Positions 25,030 through 33,721 of a stretch of 64,000 bases of DNA are shown here, piece after piece. The translations under genes were made by a program, and so were the position numbers. The DNA is from Pseudarthrobacter sulfonivorans (GTDB lineage Bacteria; Actinomycetota; Actinomycetes; Actinomycetales; Micrococcaceae). The stretch spans positions 1-64,000 of the forward strand of contig NZ_JANFCZ010000014.1 in the NCBI RefSeq assembly GCF_024391045.1, read 5' to 3'. The first letter of the stretch is position 1, and each line of letters begins with the position of its first letter. The notes beneath the pieces are model-generated. The model made no database searches, was not told the origin of the DNA, and saw nothing but the letters and a program-made list of their open reading frames with translations.

Positions 25030-25304
25030 CCGGCAACTCCTGTGCGTGAGCTTGGGTAAGGGCGCAGCGGAGTGGTGCCGTCTTACGCCGTTCCGGAATA
25101 CTGCATTAACTGCTTGTGGACAGTGTCTTTGAAACAGTGGGGGACGGGCGCTCCGCGAGCTTGCAAGCCCATTCTACCGGCCGGAGCGCATGACCAAGTA
25201 TTCGGTGGGCTCCGTCACTTTCGCGGGATTGGGGCGCGGCTTCCGTCGGGGGCTTAAGGACAAAGCGGACGACGGCGGCTCTGGCCCTCCGGAGGCAGCG
25301 TCAC

Positions 25305-25310
25305 TAGGAT
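25305..25310 (+). promoter_or_regulatory. Candidate -10 (TAGGAT) for a leaderless transcript
   Basis: TAGGAT lies 6 bases before the ATG at 25317, and no Shine-Dalgarno of useful strength is present. This matches the spacing at the other leaderless candidates. Confidence 0.5.
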
Positions 25311-25316
25311 GGCGGA

Positions 25317-25502
25317 ATGGGTGAGAAATCGAAATCCGTGCTGTTGCCGGTGATGGCTGTTGCGGTCTTTGCCGGGCTGGGCCGCATGGTGATGCAAAAG
25401 ATCAAGGCCGACCGCGCCGCCCGTGAAACGCACGTGACGGGGCCCGTGGATGAAAAGACGCGGCAGTGGATCAGCGACGTGGTCCGGACGCCCAGACAGT
25501 AG
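25317..25502 (+). CDS. Small single-span membrane protein
   Basis: This 61-residue protein has a membrane helix at about residues 7-24 (VLLPVMAVAVFAGLGRMVM) followed by a charged tail (KIKADRAARETHVTGPVDEKTRQWISDVVRTPRQ, listed as its composition). I do not recognise a family with certainty; such small proteins are common and conserved among Micrococcaceae. Apparent leaderless expression from TAGGAT at 25305, good codon bias and a position between divergent operons support it as real. No function can be proposed. Confidence 0.55.
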   Translation: MGEKSKSVLLPVMAVAVFAGLGRMVMQKIKADRAARETHVTGPVDEKTRQWISDVVRTPRQ

Positions 25503-25645
25503 GCCGCTAACCCTGCACGACACGTCGGGCATCCCACCGGGGTGCCCGTTTTTGTTGCCATCCGCCTGCTTCGGGACAGGGCAGTGCGCCGCCGCCCGGT
25601 CCCGGCGCCCTGAATCGCCGTTGAAGAGTCCTAGCAATGTGACGC

Positions 25646-25666
25646 CCTACACACTACGGTTGTAGG
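25646..25666. promoter_or_regulatory. Inverted repeat upstream of sialidase
   Basis: CCTACA and TGTAGG flank 9 bases, about 90 bases before the sialidase start. It lies where an operator would be expected, in the 255-base gap between the small membrane protein and the sialidase. No regulator can be named, and the match could be chance. Confidence 0.3.
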
Positions 25667-25756
25667 ACGTCGTATGTGGCAGGTGGAATCACCCGCGCCC
25701 ACTACGGCCGAATTCTCCCAATCCGCCGCCCCGCGGCGCCTTGAAAGGATCTGAAT

Positions 25757-27337
25757 TTGCACACTCATACCCCACAGAGCAGACGCCTCCGCTCAGCCCG
25801 TTCCGCCGGAGCGGGACTGATGGCGCTGGCGCTGCTGGCCGGGACCGGCGCGGCTGCCCAGGCCGCACCCATCCCGCCCGCCAACCCGGCTGCAGCCCCC
25901 GGCAGCTTCACCGAAACCAACATCGGCGCCGACCGTACGGCAGCGAACTTCTTCTACCGCATCCCGGCCCTGACCTATCTGGGCAACAAGGTGGTCCTCG
26001 CCGCGTGGGACGGACGCCCGGGAAGCGCGGCGGATGCCCCCAACGCCAACTCCATCGTGCAGCGCCGCAGCACCGACGGCGGCCAGACCTGGGGACCCGT
26101 TCAGGTCATCGCGGCCGGACACGTCGGCGATGCCAGTTCGGCGAAGTACGGGTACAGCGACCCCTCCTACATCTATGACGCCGAGGCCGGCAAAGTCTTC
26201 GCGTTCTTCGTCTACTCCAAGGACCAAGGCTTTGGCGGCAGCCAGTTCGGCAATGACGACGCCGACCGCTCCGTGATTTCCTCGGCCGTCATCGAGTCGT
26301 CGGACGGCGGTGCCACGTGGAGCCAGCCGCGGCTCATCACCAACGTGACCAAGCCCGGCACCAGCAAGACCGCCCCGGTGGCCGGTGATGTCCGCTCCAA
26401 CTTCGCGTCCTCCGGTGAAGGCATCCAGCTCAAGTACGGGCAGTACAAGGGACGGCTCATCCAGCAGTACGCCGGCGATGTGCGCCAGGCAGACGGCACC
26501 AACAGGATCCAGGCCTACAGCGTCTACTCGGACGATCACGGAGCCACGTGGCACAAGGGCGCCAACGTGGGTGACCGGATGGACGAGAACAAAACCGTTG
26601 TACTTTCCGACGGCCGCGTCCTGCTGAACTCGAGGGACAACGCCAACCAGGGCTACCGCAAGGTGGCCATCTCCACCGACGGCGGCGCCACCTACGGACC
26701 GGTCAGCCAGGACACCGAGCTGCCGGACCCTGCCAACAACGGCGCCATCGCCCGGATGTTCCCCGACGCGGCGCAGGGCTCAGCCGACGCCAAAAAGCTC
26801 ATCTTCACCAACGCCAATTCCAAGACCGGCCGCGAAAACGTCTCGGCCAGGGTCTCCTGCGACGACGGCGCCACATGGCCCGGCGTGCGCACCATCCGCT
26901 CCGGCTTTTCCGCCTACTCCACGGTTTCCCGGCTGGCGGACGGAACGTTCGGTGTGCTGTACGAGGGCAACTACACGGACAACATGGCGTTCGCGAAGTT
27001 CGACGACGCGTGGCTGAACTACGCCTGCGCGCCGCTCTCCGTCCCGGCGGTTACCACGGCCCCGGCTGCGACCCAGCAGGTGCCGGTCACGATCACCAAC
27101 CAGGAGGCCGCAACCCTCACGGGGGCCACCGCGACCATCTACACCCCCACGGGCTGGACGGCCACCACGGTGCCCGTTCCCGACGTCGCACCCGGTGCCT
27201 CAACCACCGTCACCGTCGCGCTGACGGCACCGGCGAACGCGAGCGGCCGCAGAACCTCAACGCCGCATTCACGACGGCGGATGGCCGGGTTTCGCAGTTC
27301 ACGTTCACCGCCACGGTTCCGGTGGCACCGCAGGTAG
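25757..27337 (+). CDS. Secreted exo-alpha-sialidase, 5' part of a frameshifted gene
   Basis: This frame encodes a signal peptide (residues 1-37, ending QAAP) and a GH33 sialidase six-bladed propeller. The Arg-containing YRIP motif is FFYRIPALTYL near residue 55. Five Asp boxes (S/T-x-D-x-G-x-T-W type) are visible: RSTDGGQTW, SSDGGATW, YSDDHGATW, STDGGATY and SCDDGATW. A C-terminal Ig-like stretch begins near residue 425 (VPVTITNQEAATLTGA). It would release terminal sialic acids outside the cell. After residue 495 or so the frame leaves the homologous sequence, giving an Arg/Ser-rich nonsense tail to 27337, while the true continuation lies in another frame. The catalytic domain itself is intact. 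Confidence 0.85.
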   Translation: MHTHTPQSRRLRSARSAGAGLMALALLAGTGAAAQAAPIPPANPAAAPGSFTETNIGADRTAANFFYRIPALTYLGNKVVLAAWDGRPGSAADAPNANSIVQRRSTDGGQTWGPVQVIAAGHVGDASSAKYGYSDPSYIYDAEAGKVFAFFVYSKDQGFGGSQFGNDDADRSVISSAVIESSDGGATWSQPRLITNVTKPGTSKTAPVAGDVRSNFASSGEGIQLKYGQYKGRLIQQYAGDVRQADGTNRIQAYSVYSDDHGATWHKGANVGDRMDENKTVVLSDGRVLLNSRDNANQGYRKVAISTDGGATYGPVSQDTELPDPANNGAIARMFPDAAQGSADAKKLIFTNANSKTGRENVSARVSCDDGATWPGVRTIRSGFSAYSTVSRLADGTFGVLYEGNYTDNMAFAKFDDAWLNYACAPLSVPAVTTAPAATQQVPVTITNQEAATLTGATATIYTPTGWTATTVPVPDVAPGASTTVTVALTAPANASGRRTSTPHSRRRMAGFRSSRSPPRFRWHRR

Positions 27338-28728
27338 GCCTCACCATTTCGGGCGCGGCTCCCGCGCGTGACGTGGTGGCCAGCCCCTACCAGGCAGGCG
27401 ACGTCCTGAGCTACACCTTCACGGTCAAGAGCACGTCCAACGTCACGGCCAACTCCGTGCCGGTTTCCGGCACCTTCGACGCGGGGTTCCTGCCACCCGC
27501 CCCGGGGGCACCCAGCAGCCCTAACTGCAGGTTCAACAACCTTGCGGCCGGCGCCAGCTACAACTGCACCACCGCCAAGCACACCCTGACAGCCCAGGAC
27601 ATCGACCGGGGATACTTCGTTCCGGAGGCAAGCTTCAGCATCACCGCCAGCGCGACGCCGTCACTCACCAAGACAGTCCCGTTCGCCGGCGCTGCGGTGG
27701 CCCTGCGGGACGGACTGCTGGCTGCTGACATCAGCGGCACGCGCTCCGACGTCGGCCGTGATCTGGCCACCCAGCCCTACGCCGCGGGTGAACTTGTTCC
27801 GTACAGCTTCAACGTCGCCAACACGGGCCCGCTCCTGGAGAAGGTGGTCCCCACCGCAGGCAACTTCAGCCCGTTCGTCCCGGACGGCCCGGGGAACTGC
27901 CGCTACAGCGCCCTGCCGGCCGGACAGGACTACACCTGCGCCACGCCGCGCCACACCGTAACTGCCGAAGAAGCCGACCAGGGCTTCTTTATTCCGAAGA
28001 CCACGTGGGAAGTCAGCGCCGCAGGCCAAACCACCAGGACCTATGAGGTTGATGGCGGTGAAATGGACCTGAAGGTCCGCGATGTCCAACTCGCCGGCAC
28101 CGTCACCGCCGCGTGGAAAGACGCCGACGGCGACCGTTTCGCCAGCGCGGGCGATATCGCCCTGTACACGTTCACCGTGGGCAACGCGGGCAACGTCGCG
28201 CTCACCGGTCTCTCCGCCCCGGACGCCGGCATCAGCCAGGACATCCTGGCAGCCGGCGGCACGGTGACCGCAACGCGCGAATACGTCCTCACGGCAGCGG
28301 ATATCGCGGCAGGAAAGCTGGAGGCTGTTTCGTTCGAGGCCGGCGCTTCCAACGGTGCCAAGCCGGTCGCCGCAACGGTGGCAGGGGGCGAGCTGGTGCT
28401 CAACCTCCAGCCGGCACAACCCGCAACCGAACCGGCCCTGACAGCCCAGGACCTTGGGGAGCAGGCAGCGCCCTTCGACATGGGCACGCTGGACAAGTAC
28501 CGCAACGGGCAAAAGGTCACGCTGAAGGGCCTCGATTACGGCCAGTGGTACTACGTCTACCTGAACAAAAACAGCTACCGTATCGGCTGGCTCTTCCCCA
28601 CCACGGACAACACGGTTGAGTTCATCCTGCCGTCGGGGGTCAAGAACGGCCGCGACGACGTGGTGGTGCTGGACCGGGAGGGCAAGCAGGTTTCCTTTGA
28701 CCGGCTGCAGGTGACGCCCAAGGGCTGA
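27247..28728 (+). pseudogene. 3' part of the frameshifted sialidase (accessory domains)
   Basis: From 27247 the sialidase continues in the other frame (CCG CAG AAC CTC, P-Q-N-L), as if one C were missing in the CGGCCGC run at 27244-27250. This part encodes the rest of the NPCBM/Ig-like linker (AAFTTADGRVSQFTFTATV). Several DUF11/CARDB-like repeats follow, each with a C-x-(F/Y)-x-N/A-L-x-A-G-x-x-Y-x-C motif (SPNCRFNNLAAGASYNC and GNCRYSALPAGQDYTC). The last 90 residues resemble a beta domain found at the ends of secreted actinobacterial proteins. It has no start of its own, so it is either lost or joined by an indel correction. A sequencing error is possible. Confidence 0.75.
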
Positions 28729-28753
28729 ACCGTCCCCGTTCCTTAGCTCTTGG

Positions 28754-28800
28754 AAGGCCCCCGTGTTGACCCCGCCAGGCGTCGGCGCGGGGGCCTTCTT
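28754..28800 (+). terminator. Rho-independent terminator after the sialidase
   Basis: AAGGCCCCCG (28754-28763) pairs with CGGGGGCCTT (28788-28797), followed by CTT. It lies 25 bases after the sialidase stop codon. The 24-base loop can form further small stems. Confidence 0.75.
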
Positions 28801-28977
28801 CCGTGGCAACTCATGGCAACTCCTTGACCGGCTAGTTCCTCATGGTGGTGGCCTTGGCTTTGACACCGCTCCCCAGCTGGTCCTGCCGACGCGCCTCATA
28901 GTCCGGGGATCGACTGCTGTCCCGGCCGGTCTTCCGGCATCCGCTTGAAAGATGGATGATTGACCTCAAAACACGCC

Positions 28978-28993
28978 TGTGATCTATGTCATA
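28978..28993. promoter_or_regulatory. Candidate CRP/GlxR-type site
   Basis: TGTGA-TCTATG-TCATA matches the CRP/GlxR consensus TGTGA-N6-TCACA at 9 of 10 positions. It lies about 135-150 bases before the subtilase start, in a 398-base gap. Regulation by a cAMP-type regulator is a guess from sequence alone. Confidence 0.35.
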
Positions 28994-29016
28994 TTCAACT
29001 CTCAGTCTGTACTGTT

Positions 29017-29052
29017 TGTAACAGCTGGTCACAGTATTACAAGATCTGTAAT
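29017..29052. promoter_or_regulatory. Twin 17-base dyads before the subtilase
   Basis: TGTAAC-N5-GTCACA (29017-29033) and ATTACA-N5-TGTAAT (29036-29052) have arms of 6 bases and the same 5-base spacer. Their centres are 19 bases apart, so they lie on nearly the same face of the helix. They look like tandem operator half-pairs for one dimeric regulator. The rest of the 28801-29125 gap holds no gene I can support. Confidence 0.45.
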
Positions 29053-29125
29053 GCGATTTGCCGTTGCCAGCAGTTCCAGACCGGCAAATGTGGCCGGCCG
29101 TTCCTCGTGAAAGGTGTAGTCGCTC

Positions 29126-32100
29126 GTGAAATCAACTTCAAAACGCCCCGTCCGGGGCAGGGGACTTCGGAGAGCGACGGCCTTTGCCGTGGGTTTGCCG
29201 CTGCTCCTTGCCTCGATGGCGATGAGCCCCGCTACCGCGGCGCCCGCCGGGCTGAATACGGCAACAGCCGCACAAAAATCTGCGGTGAGTGACTTCAAAG
29301 ATGGCCGCTACATTGTGGTCCTGGCGGCCAAGGCCGCGGCCGCCTATGAAGGGGAAACCCCGGGCCTGCTGGCTACCAAACCGCAGAACGGGCAGAAGCT
29401 TGACACCGGCAGCCCTAATTACAAGGCCTACGACGCACACCTTCGCAAGACGCAGCAGGACGTGGCCTCCCAGCAGGGAGTGACGCCGTCGAAACAGTTC
29501 ACGGCGGCCCTTAACGGATTCACGGCAGAGCTGACGTCCGCCCAGGCTGGCGAACTGTCCAAGGACGCCAGAGTGCTGGCGGTCAAGCCCGACGTCGAAA
29601 ACCACCCCGACTACACCACCGGCGATTTCCTGAACCTCACGGGCAAGGAAGGCGCCTGGGCCACCCAGTTCGGCGGCCAGGCGAACGCGGGCAAAGGTGT
29701 TGTGGTGGGTGTTATCGACTCCGGCTATGCCCCGGACAACCCCTTTCTCCAGGGCGAGCCGGTCCAGCCACTGAGTGGTCCCGCCCAGATGGGCGTGCCC
29801 TACCGGACCCCCGAAGGCCGGATTGCCATGCTCAAGGCTGATGGCAGCACCTTCGTGGGCGACTGCCAGAAAGGTGTGGGTACCGGGGCCGGGTTCGACG
29901 GCACGCTATGCAATTCCAAGGTCCTCAGCGCCCGCTACTTCGCCGACGCCTACCTGCAGTCCGTAAAGCCGGAAAACCGGGCCCCGCAGGAGTTGATCTC
30001 CCCGGTGGACGTCGGCAGCCACGGCACGCACACGGCCACCACTGCGGCCGGCAACGCCAACGTCGAGCAGGTGCTGGACGGCATGAGCTTTGGCAAGAGC
30101 TCCGGCGTCGCACCCGCCGCAAAGATCTCGGTCTACAAGATCTGCTGGGAAGATGACAACCCGGCCACCGGCGGCTGCTACACCTCGTCATCGGTCGAAG
30201 CCATTGATGCCGCCACCAAAGACGGCGTTGATGTCCTGAACTACTCCATCTCAGGCAACACGGACAGCACCACCGATCCCGTGGCCCTCGCTTTTCTGAA
30301 TGCTGCCGCGGCCGGTGTGTTCATCGCCGCCTCCGCCGGTAACTCCGGGCCGGCAGCGTCCACGGTCAACCATGCGTCGCCGTGGCTGACCACCGTGGCG
30401 GCCTCGACCTTCCCCAGCGACCTGCTCGGAACCGTGAAGGTTTCCGATGGCTCCCTATACCGCGGGGCCTCCATCATGAAGACCGAAGTCACGGACAAAC
30501 CCGTCGTTGTCGCCGCGGACGCTGCCGCAGCAGGTGCGGCCAATCCCAACCTGTGCGGCCCCGGCACCCTCGACCCGGCCAAGGTGACCGGCAAGGTTGT
30601 GGTCTGCGACCGTGGAGTGGTGGACCGGACGGCCAAGAGCCTTGAGGTCCAGGCCAAGGGCGGCGTAGGCATGATCCTCGTCAACCTCACCAACAGTTCG
30701 GAAGACGCCGATAACCACGTCATCCCCACGGTCCACGTCAATGCCCCCGAGAGCCTCGAGCTGAAGTCCAAGCTGGCCGGCAACACCGCGCTGACGGTCA
30801 GCCTCGTCAAGGGCGACCTCACCGGAGAGCCGCTGCCTCCCGCACCGCAGGTGGCCGGATTCTCGTCCCGCGGTCCCACCCTGGCTTCCGGCGGAGACCT
30901 CCTCAAGCCGGACATCTCCGCCCCCGGCGTCAACGTCCTTGCCGGGGTTTCCACCATCGGCAACAAGGGCGCCCAGTTCGGCTTCATGTCAGGCACGTCC
31001 ATGGCAGCACCGCACATCGCCGGGTTTGGCGCGCTGGTGCTCAGCCAGGAACCGCAGTGGAGCCCTGCCACTGTCAAATCAGCCATGATTACCACCGCCT
31101 ACCCGCTGGTCAATGCCGACGGCACTCCCAACCGGAACCCGTTCGACGGCGGCGCCGGCCAGATCGACTCCTTGCGGGTGCTCGATCCGGGCCTGGTCTA
31201 CGACTCGGGCATCTCTGACTGGCTGGGGTTCCTGAACGGACAAGGGATAGACACAGGGGCACCCCAGGCCGGCACCATCGCCGCCCAGGACCTCAACCTG
31301 CCATCGATTGCCCTCGGCAGCCTGGTGGGCGAGGTGCAGGTCAAACGCCGGCTGACAGCCCTCGTGCCCGGCATGTACCGGCCTGAGGTGAAGATGCCCG
31401 GCGTCAACGTGACGGTTGAACCGAAGGCGCTGAACTTCGCCAAAGCCGGGCAAACCCGCGAAGTGACTCTCACCATCCGCAACGAAAGTGCTCCCGTCGG
31501 CCAGTTCGCCACCGGCACACTGACCTGGAAAGGTCCGAGGACGGTCACCTCACCCATGGCCGTGCGGCCCGTCGATGCGCGGATCGCGCCGTCGTTCTCC
31601 TTCAGTTCCGCCACCGGAACCGGCAGCGGAACCATGGACCTCGTGTCAGGCTCCGACGCTCCGCTCGCCGTGGCAGTGGAGGGTCTGGCACCGATGAGCC
31701 AGGCCGCCGTTACCAAGACGCCGGGTACCTACGCACCCACCAATGATGCGCACAACGCCTTGGTGGCCGTGACCATCCCGGCAGGCGCAACCTTCGCCCG
31801 CCTCGGAGTGCAGGCGGAAACGAACGACGTCGACTGGGACATGGTGGTTTACGCGCCGAACGGTGCGGGCGGGTTAGTGCCAACCCAGGTGGCCACGGCT
31901 TCGGCGAGTGAGTTCCTCGAGCTCGAATCGCCGCTGGCCGGCACCTACTACATCGCGGCCAACCTCTACTCCACACCGGACAAGGGTGCCGCCAAAGCAA
32001 CGATCCAGGCAGCCGCCCTCTCGGGTGATGCCGGGAACCTGACCGTCACACCGAATCCGATCGAGGCGCCAAACGGCACGGCCACGACGGCAACGCTGAA

Positions 32101-32257
32101 CTGGAACGGGCTCGCGGACGGTTCCTATCTTTCCCGCCTCAAGCTGGGGGACAACGGAATCAGGACCCTCGTCAACGTCCGTGTGGGCGCGGGGGCCGCG
32201 ACGGCTCCGGCCGGTGCCCCGCTGATGGCACCGTTGGACAGGATCCCGGCCGGCTAG
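29126..32257 (+). CDS. Secreted subtilase (S8) with PA insert
   Basis: This 1043-residue protease has a signal peptide (1-39), an Inhibitor_I9 propeptide (about 60-160), and an S8 catalytic domain split by a protease-associated insert (about 455-560). The catalytic triad is D198 (VIDSGY), H299 (GSHGTH) and S625 (GTSMAAPH); the oxyanion Asn is in AASAGNSGPA. The architecture is like plant-type subtilases, with a fibronectin-like region (about 740-850) and a C-terminal beta domain. It would digest proteins outside the cell. The GTG start at 29126 follows AAAGG at about 10 bases. Its neighbours beyond the terminator include two SSI-like proteins on the opposite strand. Confidence 0.92.
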   Translation: MKSTSKRPVRGRGLRRATAFAVGLPLLLASMAMSPATAAPAGLNTATAAQKSAVSDFKDGRYIVVLAAKAAAAYEGETPGLLATKPQNGQKLDTGSPNYKAYDAHLRKTQQDVASQQGVTPSKQFTAALNGFTAELTSAQAGELSKDARVLAVKPDVENHPDYTTGDFLNLTGKEGAWATQFGGQANAGKGVVVGVIDSGYAPDNPFLQGEPVQPLSGPAQMGVPYRTPEGRIAMLKADGSTFVGDCQKGVGTGAGFDGTLCNSKVLSARYFADAYLQSVKPENRAPQELISPVDVGSHGTHTATTAAGNANVEQVLDGMSFGKSSGVAPAAKISVYKICWEDDNPATGGCYTSSSVEAIDAATKDGVDVLNYSISGNTDSTTDPVALAFLNAAAAGVFIAASAGNSGPAASTVNHASPWLTTVAASTFPSDLLGTVKVSDGSLYRGASIMKTEVTDKPVVVAADAAAAGAANPNLCGPGTLDPAKVTGKVVVCDRGVVDRTAKSLEVQAKGGVGMILVNLTNSSEDADNHVIPTVHVNAPESLELKSKLAGNTALTVSLVKGDLTGEPLPPAPQVAGFSSRGPTLASGGDLLKPDISAPGVNVLAGVSTIGNKGAQFGFMSGTSMAAPHIAGFGALVLSQEPQWSPATVKSAMITTAYPLVNADGTPNRNPFDGGAGQIDSLRVLDPGLVYDSGISDWLGFLNGQGIDTGAPQAGTIAAQDLNLPSIALGSLVGEVQVKRRLTALVPGMYRPEVKMPGVNVTVEPKALNFAKAGQTREVTLTIRNESAPVGQFATGTLTWKGPRTVTSPMAVRPVDARIAPSFSFSSATGTGSGTMDLVSGSDAPLAVAVEGLAPMSQAAVTKTPGTYAPTNDAHNALVAVTIPAGATFARLGVQAETNDVDWDMVVYAPNGAGGLVPTQVATASASEFLELESPLAGTYYIAANLYSTPDKGAAKATIQAAALSGDAGNLTVTPNPIEAPNGTATTATLNWNGLADGSYLSRLKLGDNGIRTLVNVRVGAGAATAPAGAPLMAPLDRIPAG

Positions 32258-32280
32258 GCCTCCAGGCCGAAAGCACCATC

Positions 32281-32320
32281 CGAAGCGTCCCGGTCAGCCC
32301 TCGCTGGCCGGGACGCTTCG
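32281..32320. terminator. Strong hairpin after the subtilase
   Basis: An 18-base arm (32281-32298) pairs with 32303-32320, with one wobble and a 4-base loop. It lies 23 bases after the subtilase stop and faces the convergent SSI-like gene, so it may stop both transcripts. No T tract follows; instead the 16-base tandem repeat begins at once. Confidence 0.8.
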
Positions 32321-32390
32321 CGTCCGTAGTGCTTCACGTCCGTAGTGCTTCACGTCCGTACTGCTTCACGTCTGTACTGCTTCACGTCCG
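32321..32390. repeat. 16-base tandem repeat, four copies
   Basis: The unit CGTCCGTAGTGCTTCA occurs at 32321-32336 and 32337-32352. Near-identical copies follow at 32353-32368 and 32369-32384 (one and two changes), then a partial fifth unit. It directly abuts the subtilase hairpin, whose 3' arm ends GCTTCG-CGTCCG, resembling the unit junction. The last unit overlaps the 3' end of the SSI-like gene on the minus strand. Confidence 0.85.
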
Positions 32391-32783
32391 GGACGATCCG
32401 AAGGTCCCGGACCTCCCCGTGTCGGGGGTCCCGCCCAGCAGCGTGGACAGGGAGTTCCAGCGGGCGATCTCGCAGCCGTCCGTCCGCCGGAAGACCGCCC
32501 GCACCGGGCGTCCGTGAAAGGTGCCGGTGACTTCGGCCACCTGCGGACCGCCATACTGCTGGGTACAGAGGCGCGGCGGTCCCGGTTTGGGGAAGAAGAT
32601 GTCCTCGCCGAACCGCTCCACAGCCTCCAGGGCGGCGCCGGGTGCCGGGAGGGTGGAGCCCTCCAGGACCCTGCCGCCGGCCGCCACCAGCCGGAACACA
32701 TACTCGCCGGCGTCAGGCTCCTCCCGGAGCGTGATGGCCAGGTCCACCCGGTCAACCGGTTCCGGAACCGCCGGGGCGGTCAT
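32382..32783 (-). CDS. SSI-like inhibitor-fold protein lacking a signal peptide
   Basis: This 133-residue protein aligns with the lipoprotein at 33690-34253, and so with the Streptomyces subtilisin inhibitor (SSI) family, through LCTQQYGGPQVAEVTGTFHG (residues 72-91) and the DGCE that follows. The second SSI disulfide pair is kept (C73 and C104) but the first pair is missing. There is also no signal peptide or lipobox, so it is probably cytosolic. By alignment to SSI the P1 position would be Gln75, not the Met/Leu of known subtilisin inhibitors. The ATG at 32783 overlaps the upstream stop (ATGA), so it is coupled to the 313-residue protein's gene. Confidence 0.62.
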   Translation of the reverse strand: MTAPAVPEPVDRVDLAITLREEPDAGEYVFRLVAAGGRVLEGSTLPAPGAALEAVERFGEDIFFPKPGPPRLCTQQYGGPQVAEVTGTFHGRPVRAVFRRTDGCEIARWNSLSTLLGGTPDTGRSGTFGSSRT

Positions 32784-33721
32784 GCTGTTGCCGCCACACT
32801 GAGCGGTGCCAGCGCTTGTGCCAGGCGCCCGCGGAGTACAGCGGCCTCGGACGCGAAGGCCCGCTGGTGTTCCACATAAGCGGCTTTGCCCGCCGGTGTT
32901 TCGATCGCGATGGGCGGGTAGCCCCACTCTGCCAGGTCATAGGGCGAGGCCTGCATGTCCATGGTCCGGATCCGCCAGGAGAGCTCGAAGCAGTCCATGA
33001 CCAGCTCACTGGGCAGCGCGGGCAGCAGTTTGTAGGCCCACTTGTAGAGGTCCATGTTGGCGTGCAGGCAGCCGGGCTGCTCCATGTGCCGCTGGTTTTC
33101 GCGGCTGGGCGTCAGTTCGTTGAGCCCGAGGGCATCGGGGGTATAGAAGCGGAAGGCGTCAAAGTGTGAGCACCGGATCCGGTTGTCCTCCACCACTTTG
33201 TCCGTACCCTCGGGACCCAGCCTCAGTTGCAGGTACTCGTGCCGCAGGTCGAATTTGTCCTGGCGGTAGACCATGGCCCACTCGTGCAGCCCAAAGCAGC
33301 CGAACTGGGCCGGCCGGGCCGCGGTTCCGCGGAGAATGATTTCCGCGAACGCCACAGCTTCCCGCCGGTCGGCCAAAAAGGCAGCGCGGTCAAAAGTGAC
33401 CGCCACGCTCCCTGGGGGCAGCCCCGCAGCGGCGAGTTCGCCGTCGTCGAGCATTTTGTAGTGCTTCCACCCTGCGCGCGCGGCCGCACCTTCGCCGGTG
33501 AGTACGACGCCGGCGCCCGGGTGCCAGCGCAGCAGCTGGCCGGGTTTCTGGGTGTAGTAGGTGAAGAGGAAATCCTCCACAGGGTGCTTCCGCCCCGCCG
33601 ACCGGCGGGCAAGGTAGGGATCGGAGTAACGGCGGACGCGTTGCTGGTGCGCCTCCTCTCGGACACGCCAGGCCTCCGCCGTCAACAGGCTAAAGTGCTC
33701 CACCGGTGGCACCCAGGACAT
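32780..33721 (-). CDS. Conserved actinobacterial protein, often labelled 3-methyladenine DNA glycosylase
   Basis: This 313-residue protein resembles a conserved actinobacterial family frequently annotated as 3-methyladenine DNA glycosylase. Recognisable segments are RHPVEDFLFTYY-type (KHPVEDFLFTYYTQKP), WKHYKMLDDGEL, FGCFGLHEWAMVYRQ, LRHEYLQLRLG and RCSHFDAFRFYTPDA, with a C-terminal ELSWRIRTMDMQASPYDL. The many His and Asp residues in these motifs suggest a metal site. I see no helix-hairpin-helix glycosylase motif, so the label is doubtful. Its start overlaps the end of the SSI-like lipoprotein gene by 32 bases, and its stop overlaps the second SSI-like gene, making a tight three-gene operon. 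Confidence 0.6.
   Translation of the reverse strand: MSWVPPVEHFSLLTAEAWRVREEAHQQRVRRYSDPYLARRSAGRKHPVEDFLFTYYTQKPGQLLRWHPGAGVVLTGEGAAARAGWKHYKMLDDGELAAAGLPPGSVAVTFDRAAFLADRREAVAFAEIILRGTAARPAQFGCFGLHEWAMVYRQDKFDLRHEYLQLRLGPEGTDKVVEDNRIRCSHFDAFRFYTPDALGLNELTPSRENQRHMEQPGCLHANMDLYKWAYKLLPALPSELVMDCFELSWRIRTMDMQASPYDLAEWGYPPIAIETPAGKAAYVEHQRAFASEAAVLRGRLAQALAPLSVAATA

Noticed and set aside
27241-27252. Programmed -1 frameshift in the sialidase
   Set aside because: There is no X-XXY-YYZ slippery heptamer, and no strong hairpin lies at the usual distance. The join falls in a GC run, where an indel or a sequencing error is more likely.
32321-32390. 16-base tandem repeats as a small CRISPR or attachment site
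   Set aside because: The repeats are head-to-tail with no spacer, and no integrase or tRNA is adjacent. It is a simple tandem array.
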